Shown piece after piece: positions 1 through 11,812 of a stretch of DNA of 64,000 nt. Numbering within the stretch: position 1 is the first letter of the stretch; each line of letters starts with the position of its first letter. Source of the DNA: Actinoplanes octamycinicus (GTDB taxonomy: Bacteria > Actinomycetota > Actinomycetes > Mycobacteriales > Micromonosporaceae); assembly GCF_014205225.1 (NCBI RefSeq), contig NZ_JACHNB010000001.1:3887501-3951500 (forward strand), in the 5' to 3' direction. Both the position numbers and the translations under genes were made by a program. A model generated the notes under the pieces. The model did no database searches, was not told where the DNA came from, and worked only from the letters and a program-made list of their open reading frames with translations.

Positions 1-522
1 ATCTTCGGGCGGGTGTTCGGGTCGGACAAGTCCGGGATGATCAACGGGTTGTTGCCGCAGTCGTGGACGCCGTGGCTGTTCCTGGCCGATGAGCGGTGGG
101 CGTTGACCTGCATCCTGGTGGTTCTGGTGTGGCAGGCGGTCGGGTTCTACGTGGTGTTGTTCTCAGCCGGGATGGGGTCGATCGCCGAGGAGATCTACGA
201 GGCTGCCGCGTTGGACGGGGCCACGAAGATCACCTTGTTCTTCCGGATCACGCTGCCGTTGTTGTGGGACACGCTGCAGGTGGCGTGGGTGTATCTGGGT
301 ATCGCGGCGTTCGACGCGTTCGCGCTGGTCAACATCATGTCGGTGAACCACGGCGGGCCGAACAACAGCACCCAGGTGCTGAGCATGCAGATCTATTTGA
401 ACGCGTTCCAGAACTCGCAGGCCGGTTACGCGTCCGCGCTCGGCGTGGTGCTGTTCTTCCTGACCCTGACGTTCGCCGCGCTGACCCTGCGGGTCACCCG
501 CCGCGACGCGGTACAGGCCTGA
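1..522 (+). CDS. Sugar ABC transporter permease (MalF type), 5' truncated
   Basis: Inner-membrane subunit of a carbohydrate ABC importer. The frame is open from the first base, so the start and the first membrane segments lie outside the window; 173 codons remain. The EAA loop that docks on the ATPase is clear (EEIYEAAALDGA, about residues 62-73), followed by hydrophobic segments and a basic C-terminal tail. The second permease begins 18 bases downstream, so the two form a heterodimeric pore in one operon. The substrate cannot be read from this fragment; the binding-protein gene would be expected upstream. Confidence 0.9.
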   Translation: MFGRVFGSDKSGMINGLLPQSWTPWLFLADERWALTCILVVLVWQAVGFYVVLFSAGMGSIAEEIYEAAALDGATKITLFFRITLPLLWDTLQVAWVYLGIAAFDAFALVNIMSVNHGGPNNSTQVLSMQIYLNAFQNSQAGYASALGVVLFFLTLTFAALTLRVTRRDAVQA

Positions 523-540
523 CCCGCGGAGAAGACGACA

Positions 541-1443
541 ATGACAAATCTCGCTGTTAAGGAACCCGCGGTCGTGAGCACGCCGAAGCCCGCGGAGAAG
601 TCCCGCAAGGTCAGCCCGCTCAACGGGATGGCGCACGTCGCCCTGTTCCTCTGGGCCCTGGCCACGGCCGGGCCGCTGATCTGGGTCGTTCTCGCGTCGT
701 TCAAGAACAACACCGAGATCTTCCTGGGCAAGCCGTTCGCGTTGCCGGAGACGTTCTCGTTCACCACCTACACCGACGCGTGGAGCGAGGCCCACATCGG
801 GCAGTACTTCCTCAACAGCGTCTTCGTGGTCGCGATCAGCACCGCCGGGACCATGCTGCTCGGCTCGATGGCCGCCTACGTCCTGGCCCGCTACAAGTTC
901 CCCGGCAACCGGGCGATCTACTACCTGTTCGTCTCCGGCCTGGCCTTCCCGACCTTCATGGCCCTCGCCCCGCTGTTCGGGATCGTGCAGAGCCTCGGGC
1001 TGCTGAACACGTTCACCGGGCTGATCCTGGTCTACATCGCCTACTCACTGTCGTTCACCGTGTTCTTCCTGGCCGCGTTCTTCAAGACGCTGCCCCACGA
1101 GATCGACGAGGCCGCCCTGGTCGACGGGGCCGGGCACCTGCGCCGGTTCTTCCAGATCATGATGCCGATGGCGAAATCCGGGCTGATCAGCATCACCATC
1201 TTCAACATCGTCGGGCAGTGGAACCAGTACCTGCTCCCCGTCGTGATCATGCAAGGCGCCGGCGCCGACTCCAAGTGGGTCCTCACCCAGGGCATCGCGA
1301 ACATCAGCACCCAGGCCGGCTACCACGCCGAATGGTCCACCCTGTTCGCCGCGCTCACCCTCTCCATCCTCCCGATGATCGTCGTCTACGCGATCTTCCA
1401 GCGGCAGATCCAGGCCGGCCTCACCGCCGGCGCGGTGAAATAG
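541..1443 (+). CDS. Sugar ABC transporter permease (MalG type)
   Basis: Second permease of the same importer, 300 aa, with about six membrane segments after a cytoplasmic N-terminus of some 35 residues. The EAA loop (EIDEAALVDGAGHL) is at about residues 184-197. The ATG is preceded by GGAGAAG at suitable spacing. The sequence resembles actinomycete NgcG/DasC-type permeases for N-acetylglucosamine or oligosaccharides, but that is a family-level impression, not proof of substrate. No ATPase gene follows, which is normal for actinomycetes sharing one MsiK-type ATPase. The next gene starts 34 bases on and is functionally unrelated. Confidence 0.9.
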   Translation: MTNLAVKEPAVVSTPKPAEKSRKVSPLNGMAHVALFLWALATAGPLIWVVLASFKNNTEIFLGKPFALPETFSFTTYTDAWSEAHIGQYFLNSVFVVAISTAGTMLLGSMAAYVLARYKFPGNRAIYYLFVSGLAFPTFMALAPLFGIVQSLGLLNTFTGLILVYIAYSLSFTVFFLAAFFKTLPHEIDEAALVDGAGHLRRFFQIMMPMAKSGLISITIFNIVGQWNQYLLPVVIMQGAGADSKWVLTQGIANISTQAGYHAEWSTLFAALTLSILPMIVVYAIFQRQIQAGLTAGAVK

Positions 1444-1477
1444 CAATCCTGTCGTACCTCACGAGCAGAATGACCAT

Positions 1478-3118
1478 GTGCTCGTAGCGGTACTCCCCGA
1501 CGGTCGGCTGCAAGACCTGCGTGCCGATGGCGGGCCGGCCGGTCCACCTCACCCGGTGGCCGGCCTGCCCGCAGCTGTCGCCGCGCGCGAGGCGGCCGAC
1601 CAGCCACGCTGGGTCTGGCCGGCCACCCCCGACGCCTATCCGGCGCTGCTGCGCGCCGGCGTCCGGGTCGCGCGCTGCCACGACCTGGAGCTGACCGAGG
1701 CGCTGCTGCTCGGGCACGCCGGGCGCTGGGGTGAGCCACGGGGGCTCGCCGCGGCGACCGCCCGGCTGCGCGGCCTCCCGGTCCCGCCGGATCGCCCCCG
1801 GCCGGAGGCCGAGCCGCCCGGGTTCGCCCAGGCCGCGCTCTTCGACGCGCTTCCCCCGCCGGTGCCGGTGTCGGCCGGCGACGTGCTCGCGGTCTACGCC
1901 GACCAGCAGCGCCGGATCGCCGCGACCGAGCATCCCGGGCGCTTCCGGATGCTGGTCGCCGCCGAGTCGGCCGGCGCCCTGATCGCCGCCGAGATGGGCC
2001 ACACCGGCCTGCCGTGGCGCGCCGATGTGCACGACCAGCTGCTGCGCGAGCTGCTCGGCGCGCCCCAGCCGGTCGGCCCGCCGCGCCGGCTGGTCGAGCT
2101 GACCGCTGAGATCAACGCGGCGTTCGGCACCCACGGGCTGCACCCGGACCTGCCGGCCGAGGTGGTCCGCGCGTTCGCCCGGGCCGGCATCCAGATCCCG
2201 AACACGCGACGGTGGGTGCTCCGCCAGGTCGACCATCCGGCCGTCGCGCCGCTGCTGCAGTTCAAGGAGCTCTACCGGATCTGGACCGCGCACGGGTGGA
2301 ACTGGCTGGACGCCTGGGTCCGCGACGGCCGCTTCCACCCGGAATATGTCGCCGGTGGCGTGGTCTCCGGCCGCTGGGGCGCCCGCGGCGGCGGCGCCCT
2401 GCAGGTGCCCAAGGTGATCCGCCGGGCGGTGATCGCCGACCCGGGCTGGCGCCTGGTCGTGGCCGACGCCGGGCAGCTGGAGCCCCGGGTGATGGCCGCG
2501 GTCTCCGGCGACACCCGGCTGGCCCGGGCCGCCGCCGAGGGCGACCTCTACGCCGCGCTCGCCGCCGACTCGTTCGACGGCGACCGGGGCAAGGCCAAGA
2601 TCGCCCTGATCGGCGCGATGTACGGGCAGACCGGCGGCGACGCGATCCCGGCCCTGGCCGCCCTGCGCCGGCACTACCCGACCGCGTTCGACTACGTCGA
2701 GCAGGCCGCCCGCACCGGGGAGACCGGCGGGCTGGTCCGGTCCTGGCTGGGCCGGACCTGCCCGCCGGCGGCCGGGTCGCAGCGCGACGCCGGGCTGGAT
2801 CCCCCCGACGAGGTGGCGCCACCACCCGGACGGGCGAGGGGACGATTCACCCGAAACTTCGTGATTCAGGCCACCGCCGCCGAGTGGGCGCTGGTCCTGC
2901 TCGCCACCCTGCGCACCGCCCTGGCCGGGACGAAAGCCGAGCTGGTCTTCTTCGTGCACGACGAGGTGGTCGTGCACTGCCCCACTGACCAGGCAGAAGA
3001 GGTCGCCGACACGATCCGGGAGTGTGCCGCCCGGGCCGGCCGGATGCTGTTCGGCGACACCGAGGTGCGATTCCCGTTGGATGTCTCAGTGGTTGGTTGC
3101 TACGCGGACGCCAAGTGA
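1478..3118 (+). CDS. Family A DNA polymerase, exonuclease/polymerase type
   Basis: A 546-aa PolA-like protein, much shorter than full Pol I and without the 5' nuclease domain. Polymerase motif A is changed to ADAGQLEPR (about residues 328-336; usual DYSQIELR), motif B retains RGKAKIALIGAMYG (about 370-383), and motif C is HDEVVVH (about 493-499). The N-terminal 170 residues correspond to a reduced 3'-5' exonuclease-like region. Actinobacteria often carry this compact second family A enzyme beside normal PolA; its role, presumably repair or gap filling, is not settled. The GTG start lies 34 bases after the permease stop and overlaps an out-of-frame ATG; no strong ribosome site is seen. Confidence 0.85.
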   Translation: MLVAVLPDGRLQDLRADGGPAGPPHPVAGLPAAVAAREAADQPRWVWPATPDAYPALLRAGVRVARCHDLELTEALLLGHAGRWGEPRGLAAATARLRGLPVPPDRPRPEAEPPGFAQAALFDALPPPVPVSAGDVLAVYADQQRRIAATEHPGRFRMLVAAESAGALIAAEMGHTGLPWRADVHDQLLRELLGAPQPVGPPRRLVELTAEINAAFGTHGLHPDLPAEVVRAFARAGIQIPNTRRWVLRQVDHPAVAPLLQFKELYRIWTAHGWNWLDAWVRDGRFHPEYVAGGVVSGRWGARGGGALQVPKVIRRAVIADPGWRLVVADAGQLEPRVMAAVSGDTRLARAAAEGDLYAALAADSFDGDRGKAKIALIGAMYGQTGGDAIPALAALRRHYPTAFDYVEQAARTGETGGLVRSWLGRTCPPAAGSQRDAGLDPPDEVAPPPGRARGRFTRNFVIQATAAEWALVLLATLRTALAGTKAELVFFVHDEVVVHCPTDQAEEVADTIRECAARAGRMLFGDTEVRFPLDVSVVGCYADAK

Positions 3119-3235
3119 GGGAGTGGGTAAACTCGGTGGTCCGGCCGAGAGGCGCTGCAGCGGGCCCACCCGTCACGCTCGACCGGTGATAGATCCCGAA
3201 CAAGGGCGCCTCCGACTCTCTCGGAGGTGTACCCA

Positions 3236-6820
<3,585 letters not shown>

Positions 6821-6834
6821 CGGGAGTGACGGGG

Positions 6835-7326
6835 ATGGTGCCGATCGTGGTGATGGGGGTTGCCGGCTGCGGCAAGAGCACGGTCGGCCGGGCCCTGGCG
6901 GAGCGGCTCGGCCTGCCCTACGCGGAGGCCGACGCCTTCCACCCACCGGCGAACGTGACCAAGATGCACGGTGGGGTGCCGCTGACCGACGCGGACCGGG
7001 CGCCCTGGCTGGCCGCGATCGCCGACTCCATCAAGGACGGTGGAGTGGTGGTGTCCTGCTCAGCACTCAAACGGGCGTACCGGGATGTGTTGCGCGGCGG
7101 GAATCCGGAGGCCTTCTTCGTGCATCTGGTGCTGACCCCGGAGACGGCGACCGCCCGGGTCAGCGGGCGGGCCGGTCACTTCATGCCGAGCACCCTGGTC
7201 GCGTCGCAGTTCGCGATCCTGGAGCCGCTCGGCCCGGACGAGGACGGCGTCGGCGTGGACGCCACCCTCCCGGTCGACGAGATCGTGGCGAAGGCTATTT
7301 CGAGGATGCCCACACATCGAGGTTGA
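6835..7326 (+). CDS. gntK: Gluconate kinase (GntK family)
   Basis: Phosphorylates D-gluconate to 6-phosphogluconate for the pentose phosphate pathway. The 163-aa protein opens with a P-loop, GVAGCGKST (residues 7-15), followed by the family's substrate region EADAFHPPANVTKM and a PLTDADRAPWL segment. Length is typical. The ATG at 6835 was chosen because it sits directly before the P-loop strand; a GTG at 6784 would overlap metH and add 17 unlikely residues. It lies 14 bases after metH, so the two may be co-transcribed. Its 3' end overlaps the convergent next gene by 32 bases. Confidence 0.9.
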   Translation: MVPIVVMGVAGCGKSTVGRALAERLGLPYAEADAFHPPANVTKMHGGVPLTDADRAPWLAAIADSIKDGGVVVSCSALKRAYRDVLRGGNPEAFFVHLVLTPETATARVSGRAGHFMPSTLVASQFAILEPLGPDEDGVGVDATLPVDEIVAKAISRMPTHRG

Positions 7327-8122
7327 GCCGGTCGAGCAGGACCGGGGCGAAGAGGCCGACCAGCGACACCAGGGAGATCACGGTGAACGCGGTGGTCAGC
7401 ACGACCGTCTCGGTCTTGCCGCCGACCTTGACGGCGAACTGGTTCGGGATGCCGACCATCCGCCACATCCGGTTGCGGCCGGTCGGGATCGGCCAGAAGA
7501 TCGGTACGCCGTTCTTGGTGATCATGTCGCCGAGCAGGTGCACCACGCAGCCCGCGCCGACCGCGAAGCCGAGCATCGGATAGCCGCGGTCGCCCGGCAG
7601 GTTGGCCGCGGTGAACCAGGCGATCGCGGCCGCGGCGAGGGTGACGATCAGCCAGCCGGCCCGCTCCGCCCACTTCTCGAACAGGCCGCGCAGCGCCAGG
7701 CCGGCCATGAAGAAGATGATGCCGACCACGGCCCACTTGCCGTACCGCGCGGCCAGCTCGGTGGTGCCCCAGCCGACCAGCCCGGCGAACGGCAGGGTGT
7801 GCGTGAACGTCCGGTGCCCGTGGTCGCGCTTCGGGTCGCGCTTCTGCCGCGTCGCCGCGTAGATGCCCAGCGAGATCTTCTCGATCACCTCGGCCACGAA
7901 CAGCGAGAACACGCCGAACGTCCGGGCGACGGTGGCGCCGCCCTGGTTGGTGGTCACCTTGCCGGACAGGTCGAAGTCGGGCAGCAGCGCGCCGCCGGCG
8001 GCCATCGCGGTGCCCACGCCGATCATCAGCGGCGTCTGGTGGTACCCAGCGAACTGGTCGAGCGCCCAGCTGCCGGCCAGCCAGGCGGCCGCCCCCGACA
8101 GTGCGTGCGACGGACCCATCAT
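7295..8122 (-). CDS. Membrane-bound metal-dependent hydrolase (YdjM/DUF457 family)
   Basis: Integral membrane protein of 276 aa with the family's His/Asp pattern: GPSHALSG near the start, LLPDFD, and HRTFTHTLPF in the middle, followed by several hydrophobic helices and GAGCVVHLLGDM. The motifs suggest a divalent-metal site at the membrane; the E. coli homologue YdjM is LexA-regulated, but the substrate is unknown. Two ATG codons stand side by side at 8122 and 8119, with GGGAGGGAC about nine bases upstream. A longer reading to 8218 exists but has no ribosome site. It converges with the gluconate kinase gene. Confidence 0.8.
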   Translation of the reverse strand: MMGPSHALSGAAAWLAGSWALDQFAGYHQTPLMIGVGTAMAAGGALLPDFDLSGKVTTNQGGATVARTFGVFSLFVAEVIEKISLGIYAATRQKRDPKRDHGHRTFTHTLPFAGLVGWGTTELAARYGKWAVVGIIFFMAGLALRGLFEKWAERAGWLIVTLAAAAIAWFTAANLPGDRGYPMLGFAVGAGCVVHLLGDMITKNGVPIFWPIPTGRNRMWRMVGIPNQFAVKVGGKTETVVLTTAFTVISLVSLVGLFAPVLLDRLNLDVWASSK

Positions 8123-8232
8123 GTGCGTCGTCCCTCCCCGAACAAACTGCGACACTGTCGCAGAGCGCGGGACGAAGATCAACGACCGTCGCATCGACAG
8201 CCGGGTGGAGTCGGCCACCCGACAGCCGGCGG

Positions 8233-8667
8233 TCAGTGGCGCAGCTGCGCCCGCGGCTCCCAGCGACCCTCGCGGGCGTGCCGCAGCAGGCCCGTCACCA
8301 GGAAGAACAGCGGGAAGACCGGCCAGAAGAAGGCGGCTCCGGAGAGAACCCAGAGGCCGGTGAGCAGGCCGGCGACAATCAAGACGAAGCTGGCATGTCG
8401 CTGCACCGCCCGGCGTGTCGCGGCACGCCGGTGCGGCATCCGGGCGAGCGCCTGGCGGCCGCCGTGCGGCAGGTCCCGGGTCAGCCCGTCCAGCTCGTCG
8501 CGGAACTTCGCGGCATAGGCCGCGGTCAGCCGCTCCTCGCCCTCGTCCAGGCTGAGCCGGCCCTCGGCCATCGCGGCCCGCAGGATCTCGGCGATCTCCT
8601 CGCGTTCGGTGTCCGAGGTCCGCAGCCGGGCGGCCGATCCGGACCAGGTGGCGTCTTCGGGATGCAC
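8233..8667 (-). CDS. DUF1707 membrane protein
   Basis: 144-aa protein with an N-terminal DUF1707 domain (LRTSDTEREEIAEIL to LTRDLP, about residues 14-67), the small domain common in actinomycete envelope proteins, then two hydrophobic segments (about 92-130) and a short basic tail. The GTG at 8667 is chosen because AGGAGG lies five bases upstream and the DUF1707 domain starts right after it; further upstream the frame is antisense to the kinase gene. It is divergent from the histidine kinase at 8866 with 198 bases between, which must hold both promoters. Molecular function is unknown. Confidence 0.8.
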   Translation of the reverse strand: MHPEDATWSGSAARLRTSDTEREEIAEILRAAMAEGRLSLDEGEERLTAAYAAKFRDELDGLTRDLPHGGRQALARMPHRRAATRRAVQRHASFVLIVAGLLTGLWVLSGAAFFWPVFPLFFLVTGLLRHAREGRWEPRAQLRH

Positions 8668-8865
8668 GATGTCCTCCTCGCGGGGTTCCTGCCTCCAGGT
8701 TCGCCGTCCGGCGCCGGGTCCGCGTCGGCTCCCGGACGGCTGGTTCCTTTCTTTCCGTACGACCGGGGGCGGAGGACGGCGATCTTGTGTACGCCCGGGG
8801 GATGACGCCGGAACCCCGTCCCGGGCCGATGCGGCGGGCGGCTCCGGTGCCGTAGTTTCGGCTGC

Positions 8866-10446
8866 ATGAGCAAGCGCGGCCGGGACTGGCGGCGACCGCC
8901 CGGCGGTCATCGCGAGGACGGCTGCGGTCATCCCGGCCGGCCGGCGGAGGCCGGTCCCGCCGAGGCGGGCCCGCCCTGGCGGCGGCGCATCCGGGAGGCG
9001 CACAACGGCATGCCGCAGAGCGCCGTGGTGCTCACCGCGGTCGCCAACTTCGTCGGGCTGAGCAACATCATCAGTCACGGTGGGCTCTACCGGCCGTGGA
9101 ACTTCCTCACCACGCTGATGCTGCTGATCGGGCCGATCGCGCTGGTCTGGCGCAAGCGCTTCCCGATCCTGGTCTTCGTGGTCGCCTCGGCCGCGACCAT
9201 CCTGTTCGCCACCCAGGCCATGCCGCACGCGGCCTACGCGGCCGCTCCGGGCGTGGCGCTCTACTCGGTGGCCCGGCAGGGCCGCCGGCAGGCCGCGCTG
9301 ATCTGCGGGGTCACCGCCTGGGCGGTCTGGATCGGGGTCACCGTCGGGCTGTCCGGGCCGCTCGGGCTGAACCCGGGGGTGCGCCCGGTCGCCGGCCAGA
9401 CGTGTCTCGCGGCGATCGGGCTGGGCCTGATGATCCTGCTCGGCGGCGCCGCCCGGATCCGCGCGGAGAACTACGCCGAGCAGGCCCGGACCCGGGCCGA
9501 GCAGGCCCGCGCGCAGGAGGAGCAGCAGCGCCGGCAGGCCTCCGAGGAGCGGCTGCGGATCGCCCGCGAGCTGCACGACGTGCTCGGCCACCACCTCAGC
9601 CTGATCAACGTGCAGGCCGGGGTCGGGCTGCACCTGATGGACCAGCGGCCGGAGCAGGCCCGGGAGGCGCTGACCGCGATCAAGAGCGCCAGCGCCGAGG
9701 CGTTGCGCGAGGTGCGGTCGGTGCTGGGCGTGCTGCGCACCGAGGGCGAGGCGGCCCCGCGGCAGCCCGCCCTCGGGCTGAACCGGCTGGCCGAGCTGAC
9801 CGCGGCGGCCGGCATCCCGGTCCGCACCACGGTCACCGGCGACCCGCGCGAGCTGCCGGCCGAGGTGGACCGGGCGGCGTACCGGATCGTGCAGGAGGCG
9901 CTGACCAACGTCCGCCGCCACCACGCCGGCCCGCAGCCGGAGGCGGACGTGGCGGTGGGATATCTGCCGGCCGCGCTCTATCTGTCGATCCGCAACGACG
10001 GGCCGGTGCTCCCCGAGCCGCCCTCGCCGGCGCCGGCCGACGGCGAGAAGGGCAGCGGCATCACCGGGATGCGGGCCCGCGCGGAGAGTCTGGGCGGCCG
10101 GCTGGAGGCGGGCTGCCCGCCGACCGGCGGCTTCCTGGTCACCGTGATCCTGCCGACCGGCCGCCGCCCACCGTCCACGGCCGACCCGGACCCGCCGGCG
10201 TCGCCGTCCGCCGGCTCGGAGGCCCCGGCGTCGCCGCCCGCCGGCTCGGACGCTCCGGCGCCGTCGTCCTCCGCGCCGGGCGCGGAGGCGTGCGGCGCGG
10301 TGGGGGACAGCGGCGCGTCGCCGGAGGACGGCGGTGTGCGGAGAATCAGCGTGCCCGGAGGCGATGCCGGGGTGGGCGGCGCCGGTGGTGGAGCGGGGAC
10401 CGGTGGCGGCCCGGGCGACCGGGTGACTTCTGAGGAGAGACGATGA
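8866..10446 (+). CDS. NarL-type sensor histidine kinase
   Basis: 526-aa membrane kinase. A basic N-terminus (1-45) precedes four to five hydrophobic segments (about 50-195), a short coiled coil rich in Glu, Gln and Arg (about 200-228), a HisKA_3 dimerisation domain with the phospho-accepting His in ELHDVLGHH (about 236), and an HATPase_c domain (about 325-430, GSGITGMRAR). The final 95 residues are an odd Pro/Ser/Ala/Gly-rich tail including an 11-residue repeat (ASPSAGSEAP / ASPPAGSDAP). The stop overlaps the regulator start as ATGA, so the pair is translationally coupled. The signal sensed is unknown. Confidence 0.92.
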   Translation: MSKRGRDWRRPPGGHREDGCGHPGRPAEAGPAEAGPPWRRRIREAHNGMPQSAVVLTAVANFVGLSNIISHGGLYRPWNFLTTLMLLIGPIALVWRKRFPILVFVVASAATILFATQAMPHAAYAAAPGVALYSVARQGRRQAALICGVTAWAVWIGVTVGLSGPLGLNPGVRPVAGQTCLAAIGLGLMILLGGAARIRAENYAEQARTRAEQARAQEEQQRRQASEERLRIARELHDVLGHHLSLINVQAGVGLHLMDQRPEQAREALTAIKSASAEALREVRSVLGVLRTEGEAAPRQPALGLNRLAELTAAAGIPVRTTVTGDPRELPAEVDRAAYRIVQEALTNVRRHHAGPQPEADVAVGYLPAALYLSIRNDGPVLPEPPSPAPADGEKGSGITGMRARAESLGGRLEAGCPPTGGFLVTVILPTGRRPPSTADPDPPASPSAGSEAPASPPAGSDAPAPSSSAPGAEACGAVGDSGASPEDGGVRRISVPGGDAGVGGAGGGAGTGGGPGDRVTSEERR

Positions 10447-11114
10447 TCTCGGTGGTGCTGGCCGACGACCAGGCGCTGGTGCGGGCCGGGTTCCGGGCGC
10501 TGCTCGACGCGGAGCCGGACATCCGGGTGGTCGGCGAGGCGGCGGACGGGGTGCAGGCGGTCACGCTGGTGCGGGCCACCCGGCCGGACGTGGTGCTGAT
10601 GGACATCCGGATGCCCGGGGTGGACGGGCTGGAGGCGACCAGGCGGATCGCGGCCGACCCGGCGTGCGCCGAGACCCGGGTGGTCATCCTGACGACGTTC
10701 GAGCTGGACGAGTACGTGTTCGAGGCGCTGCGGACCGGGGCGTCCGGGTTCCTGGTCAAGGACACCGAGCCGGTCGAGCTGCTGCGTGGCGTGCGGGCGG
10801 TGGCCGCCGGGGACGCGTTGCTGTCGCCGAGCGTGACGCGGCGGGTGATCGGTGAGTTCGCCGGGGCGGGCGCGGGCCGGCGGCCGGAGCCGCCGCGCGA
10901 GCTGGACCAGCTCACCGACCGGGAGCGGGAGGTGATGGCGCTGGTCGCCGAGGGCCTCTCCAACGACGAGATCGCCGCCCGCCTGGTGATCAGCCCGGCC
11001 ACCGCGAAGACCCACGTCAGCCGCACGATGATCAAGCTGGGCGCGCGGGACCGGGCCCAGCTGGTGGTCTACGCCTACGAGGCGGGCCTGATCCGCCCCG
11101 GCTGGCTCGCCTGA
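10443..11114 (+). CDS. LuxR/NarL-family response regulator
   Basis: 223-aa DNA-binding partner of the preceding kinase. The receiver domain has the acidic pair DDQ near the start, the phospho-acceptor in VVLMDIRMPG (about Asp53) and the conserved Lys in VKDTEP. A GerE-type helix-turn-helix follows at about 150-212 (LTDREREVMALVAEG, then NDEIAARL and TAKTHVSR). It starts within the kinase stop codon (ATGA). No receiver residue appears lost. The regulon cannot be predicted from the window; the closest target candidate is the divergent DUF1707 gene. Confidence 0.93.
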   Translation: MISVVLADDQALVRAGFRALLDAEPDIRVVGEAADGVQAVTLVRATRPDVVLMDIRMPGVDGLEATRRIAADPACAETRVVILTTFELDEYVFEALRTGASGFLVKDTEPVELLRGVRAVAAGDALLSPSVTRRVIGEFAGAGAGRRPEPPRELDQLTDREREVMALVAEGLSNDEIAARLVISPATAKTHVSRTMIKLGARDRAQLVVYAYEAGLIRPGWLA

Positions 11115-11232
11115 CGCCGGACCGGTCCTGCCGGCTGCGGCCCGGCTCGGGCGCGAGATCGCCGGCTGCGGCCGGGCCGTGCTCAGGACCCGCCCGGGGA
11201 GCGGGGTGGCGTGGGCGAGCCGGCGGAACGGG

Positions 11233-11718
11233 TCAGAAGCCGCCTTCGCCCGGAGCGGCGAAGTAGGGCGGGGCGTTGTCGTCCAGGGCCAGGGCCAGCA
11301 TGCGGTGGGTGAACGGGTTGAGGTCCGGGAGGGCGGTCAGGGGGAACCACGCGACGGCCAGCGACTCGGTGTCGTTGACCCGGGCCTCGCCTCCGACGGC
11401 CCGGCAGCGGAAGAAGATGTTGACCATCTGGCACTGGTCGCCGTTGAGATAGGTGACGTCGTGCGACACCACGCCGGCCAGCCGCTCGATCTTGACCTGG
11501 ACGGCGGTCTCCTCCTCGACCTCGCGGACCAGCGCGTCGGCCGGCTGCTCGCCCGGGTCCATCAGGCCGGCGATCAGCGTCCAGTGCCCGTTGTCGCTGC
11601 GCTGGTGCAGCAGCACCTCGCCGCGGTCGTTGAGGACGATCGCGGACACCGTCGGGAACATGATCATCTCCTGGCCGACGCGGGCGCGCAGGTTCCGGAC
11701 GTATTCCGAAGCAGGCAT
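11233..11718 (-). CDS. Nudix hydrolase
   Basis: 161-aa member of the Nudix superfamily, cleaving nucleoside-diphosphate-linked substrates. The Nudix box is intact, beginning at GLMDPGE and continuing to REVEEETAV (about residues 50-72), with the metal-binding glutamates present. The following segment VVSHDVTYLNGDQCQMVNIF resembles 8-oxo-dGTP-type or ADP-ribose-type Nudix proteins, but the substrate cannot be fixed. Start ATG at 11718, stop 515 bases past the diguanylate cyclase start region on the same strand. It appears to be a single-gene unit. Confidence 0.85.
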   Translation of the reverse strand: MPASEYVRNLRARVGQEMIMFPTVSAIVLNDRGEVLLHQRSDNGHWTLIAGLMDPGEQPADALVREVEEETAVQVKIERLAGVVSHDVTYLNGDQCQMVNIFFRCRAVGGEARVNDTESLAVAWFPLTALPDLNPFTHRMLALALDDNAPPYFAAPGEGGF

Positions 11719-11812
11719 GCCCGGACCCTAACCGGGAGCGGTTGCCGACGCGTGAACGACAGGCGCGAGCGACCAGGTCACCCCCGATCGGGACCGGCCC
11801 CGCGCTGCGGGC

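Noticed and set aside
1421..2977. Long minus-strand frame opposite the family A polymerase
   Set aside because: No family motif, Gly/Arg/Val-rich shadow of the polymerase, whose motifs B and C are clear.
3119..3235. Possible cobalamin or SAM riboswitch in the metH leader
   Set aside because: I looked for a B12-box and for SAM riboswitch cores and found none; the leader is only 117 bases.
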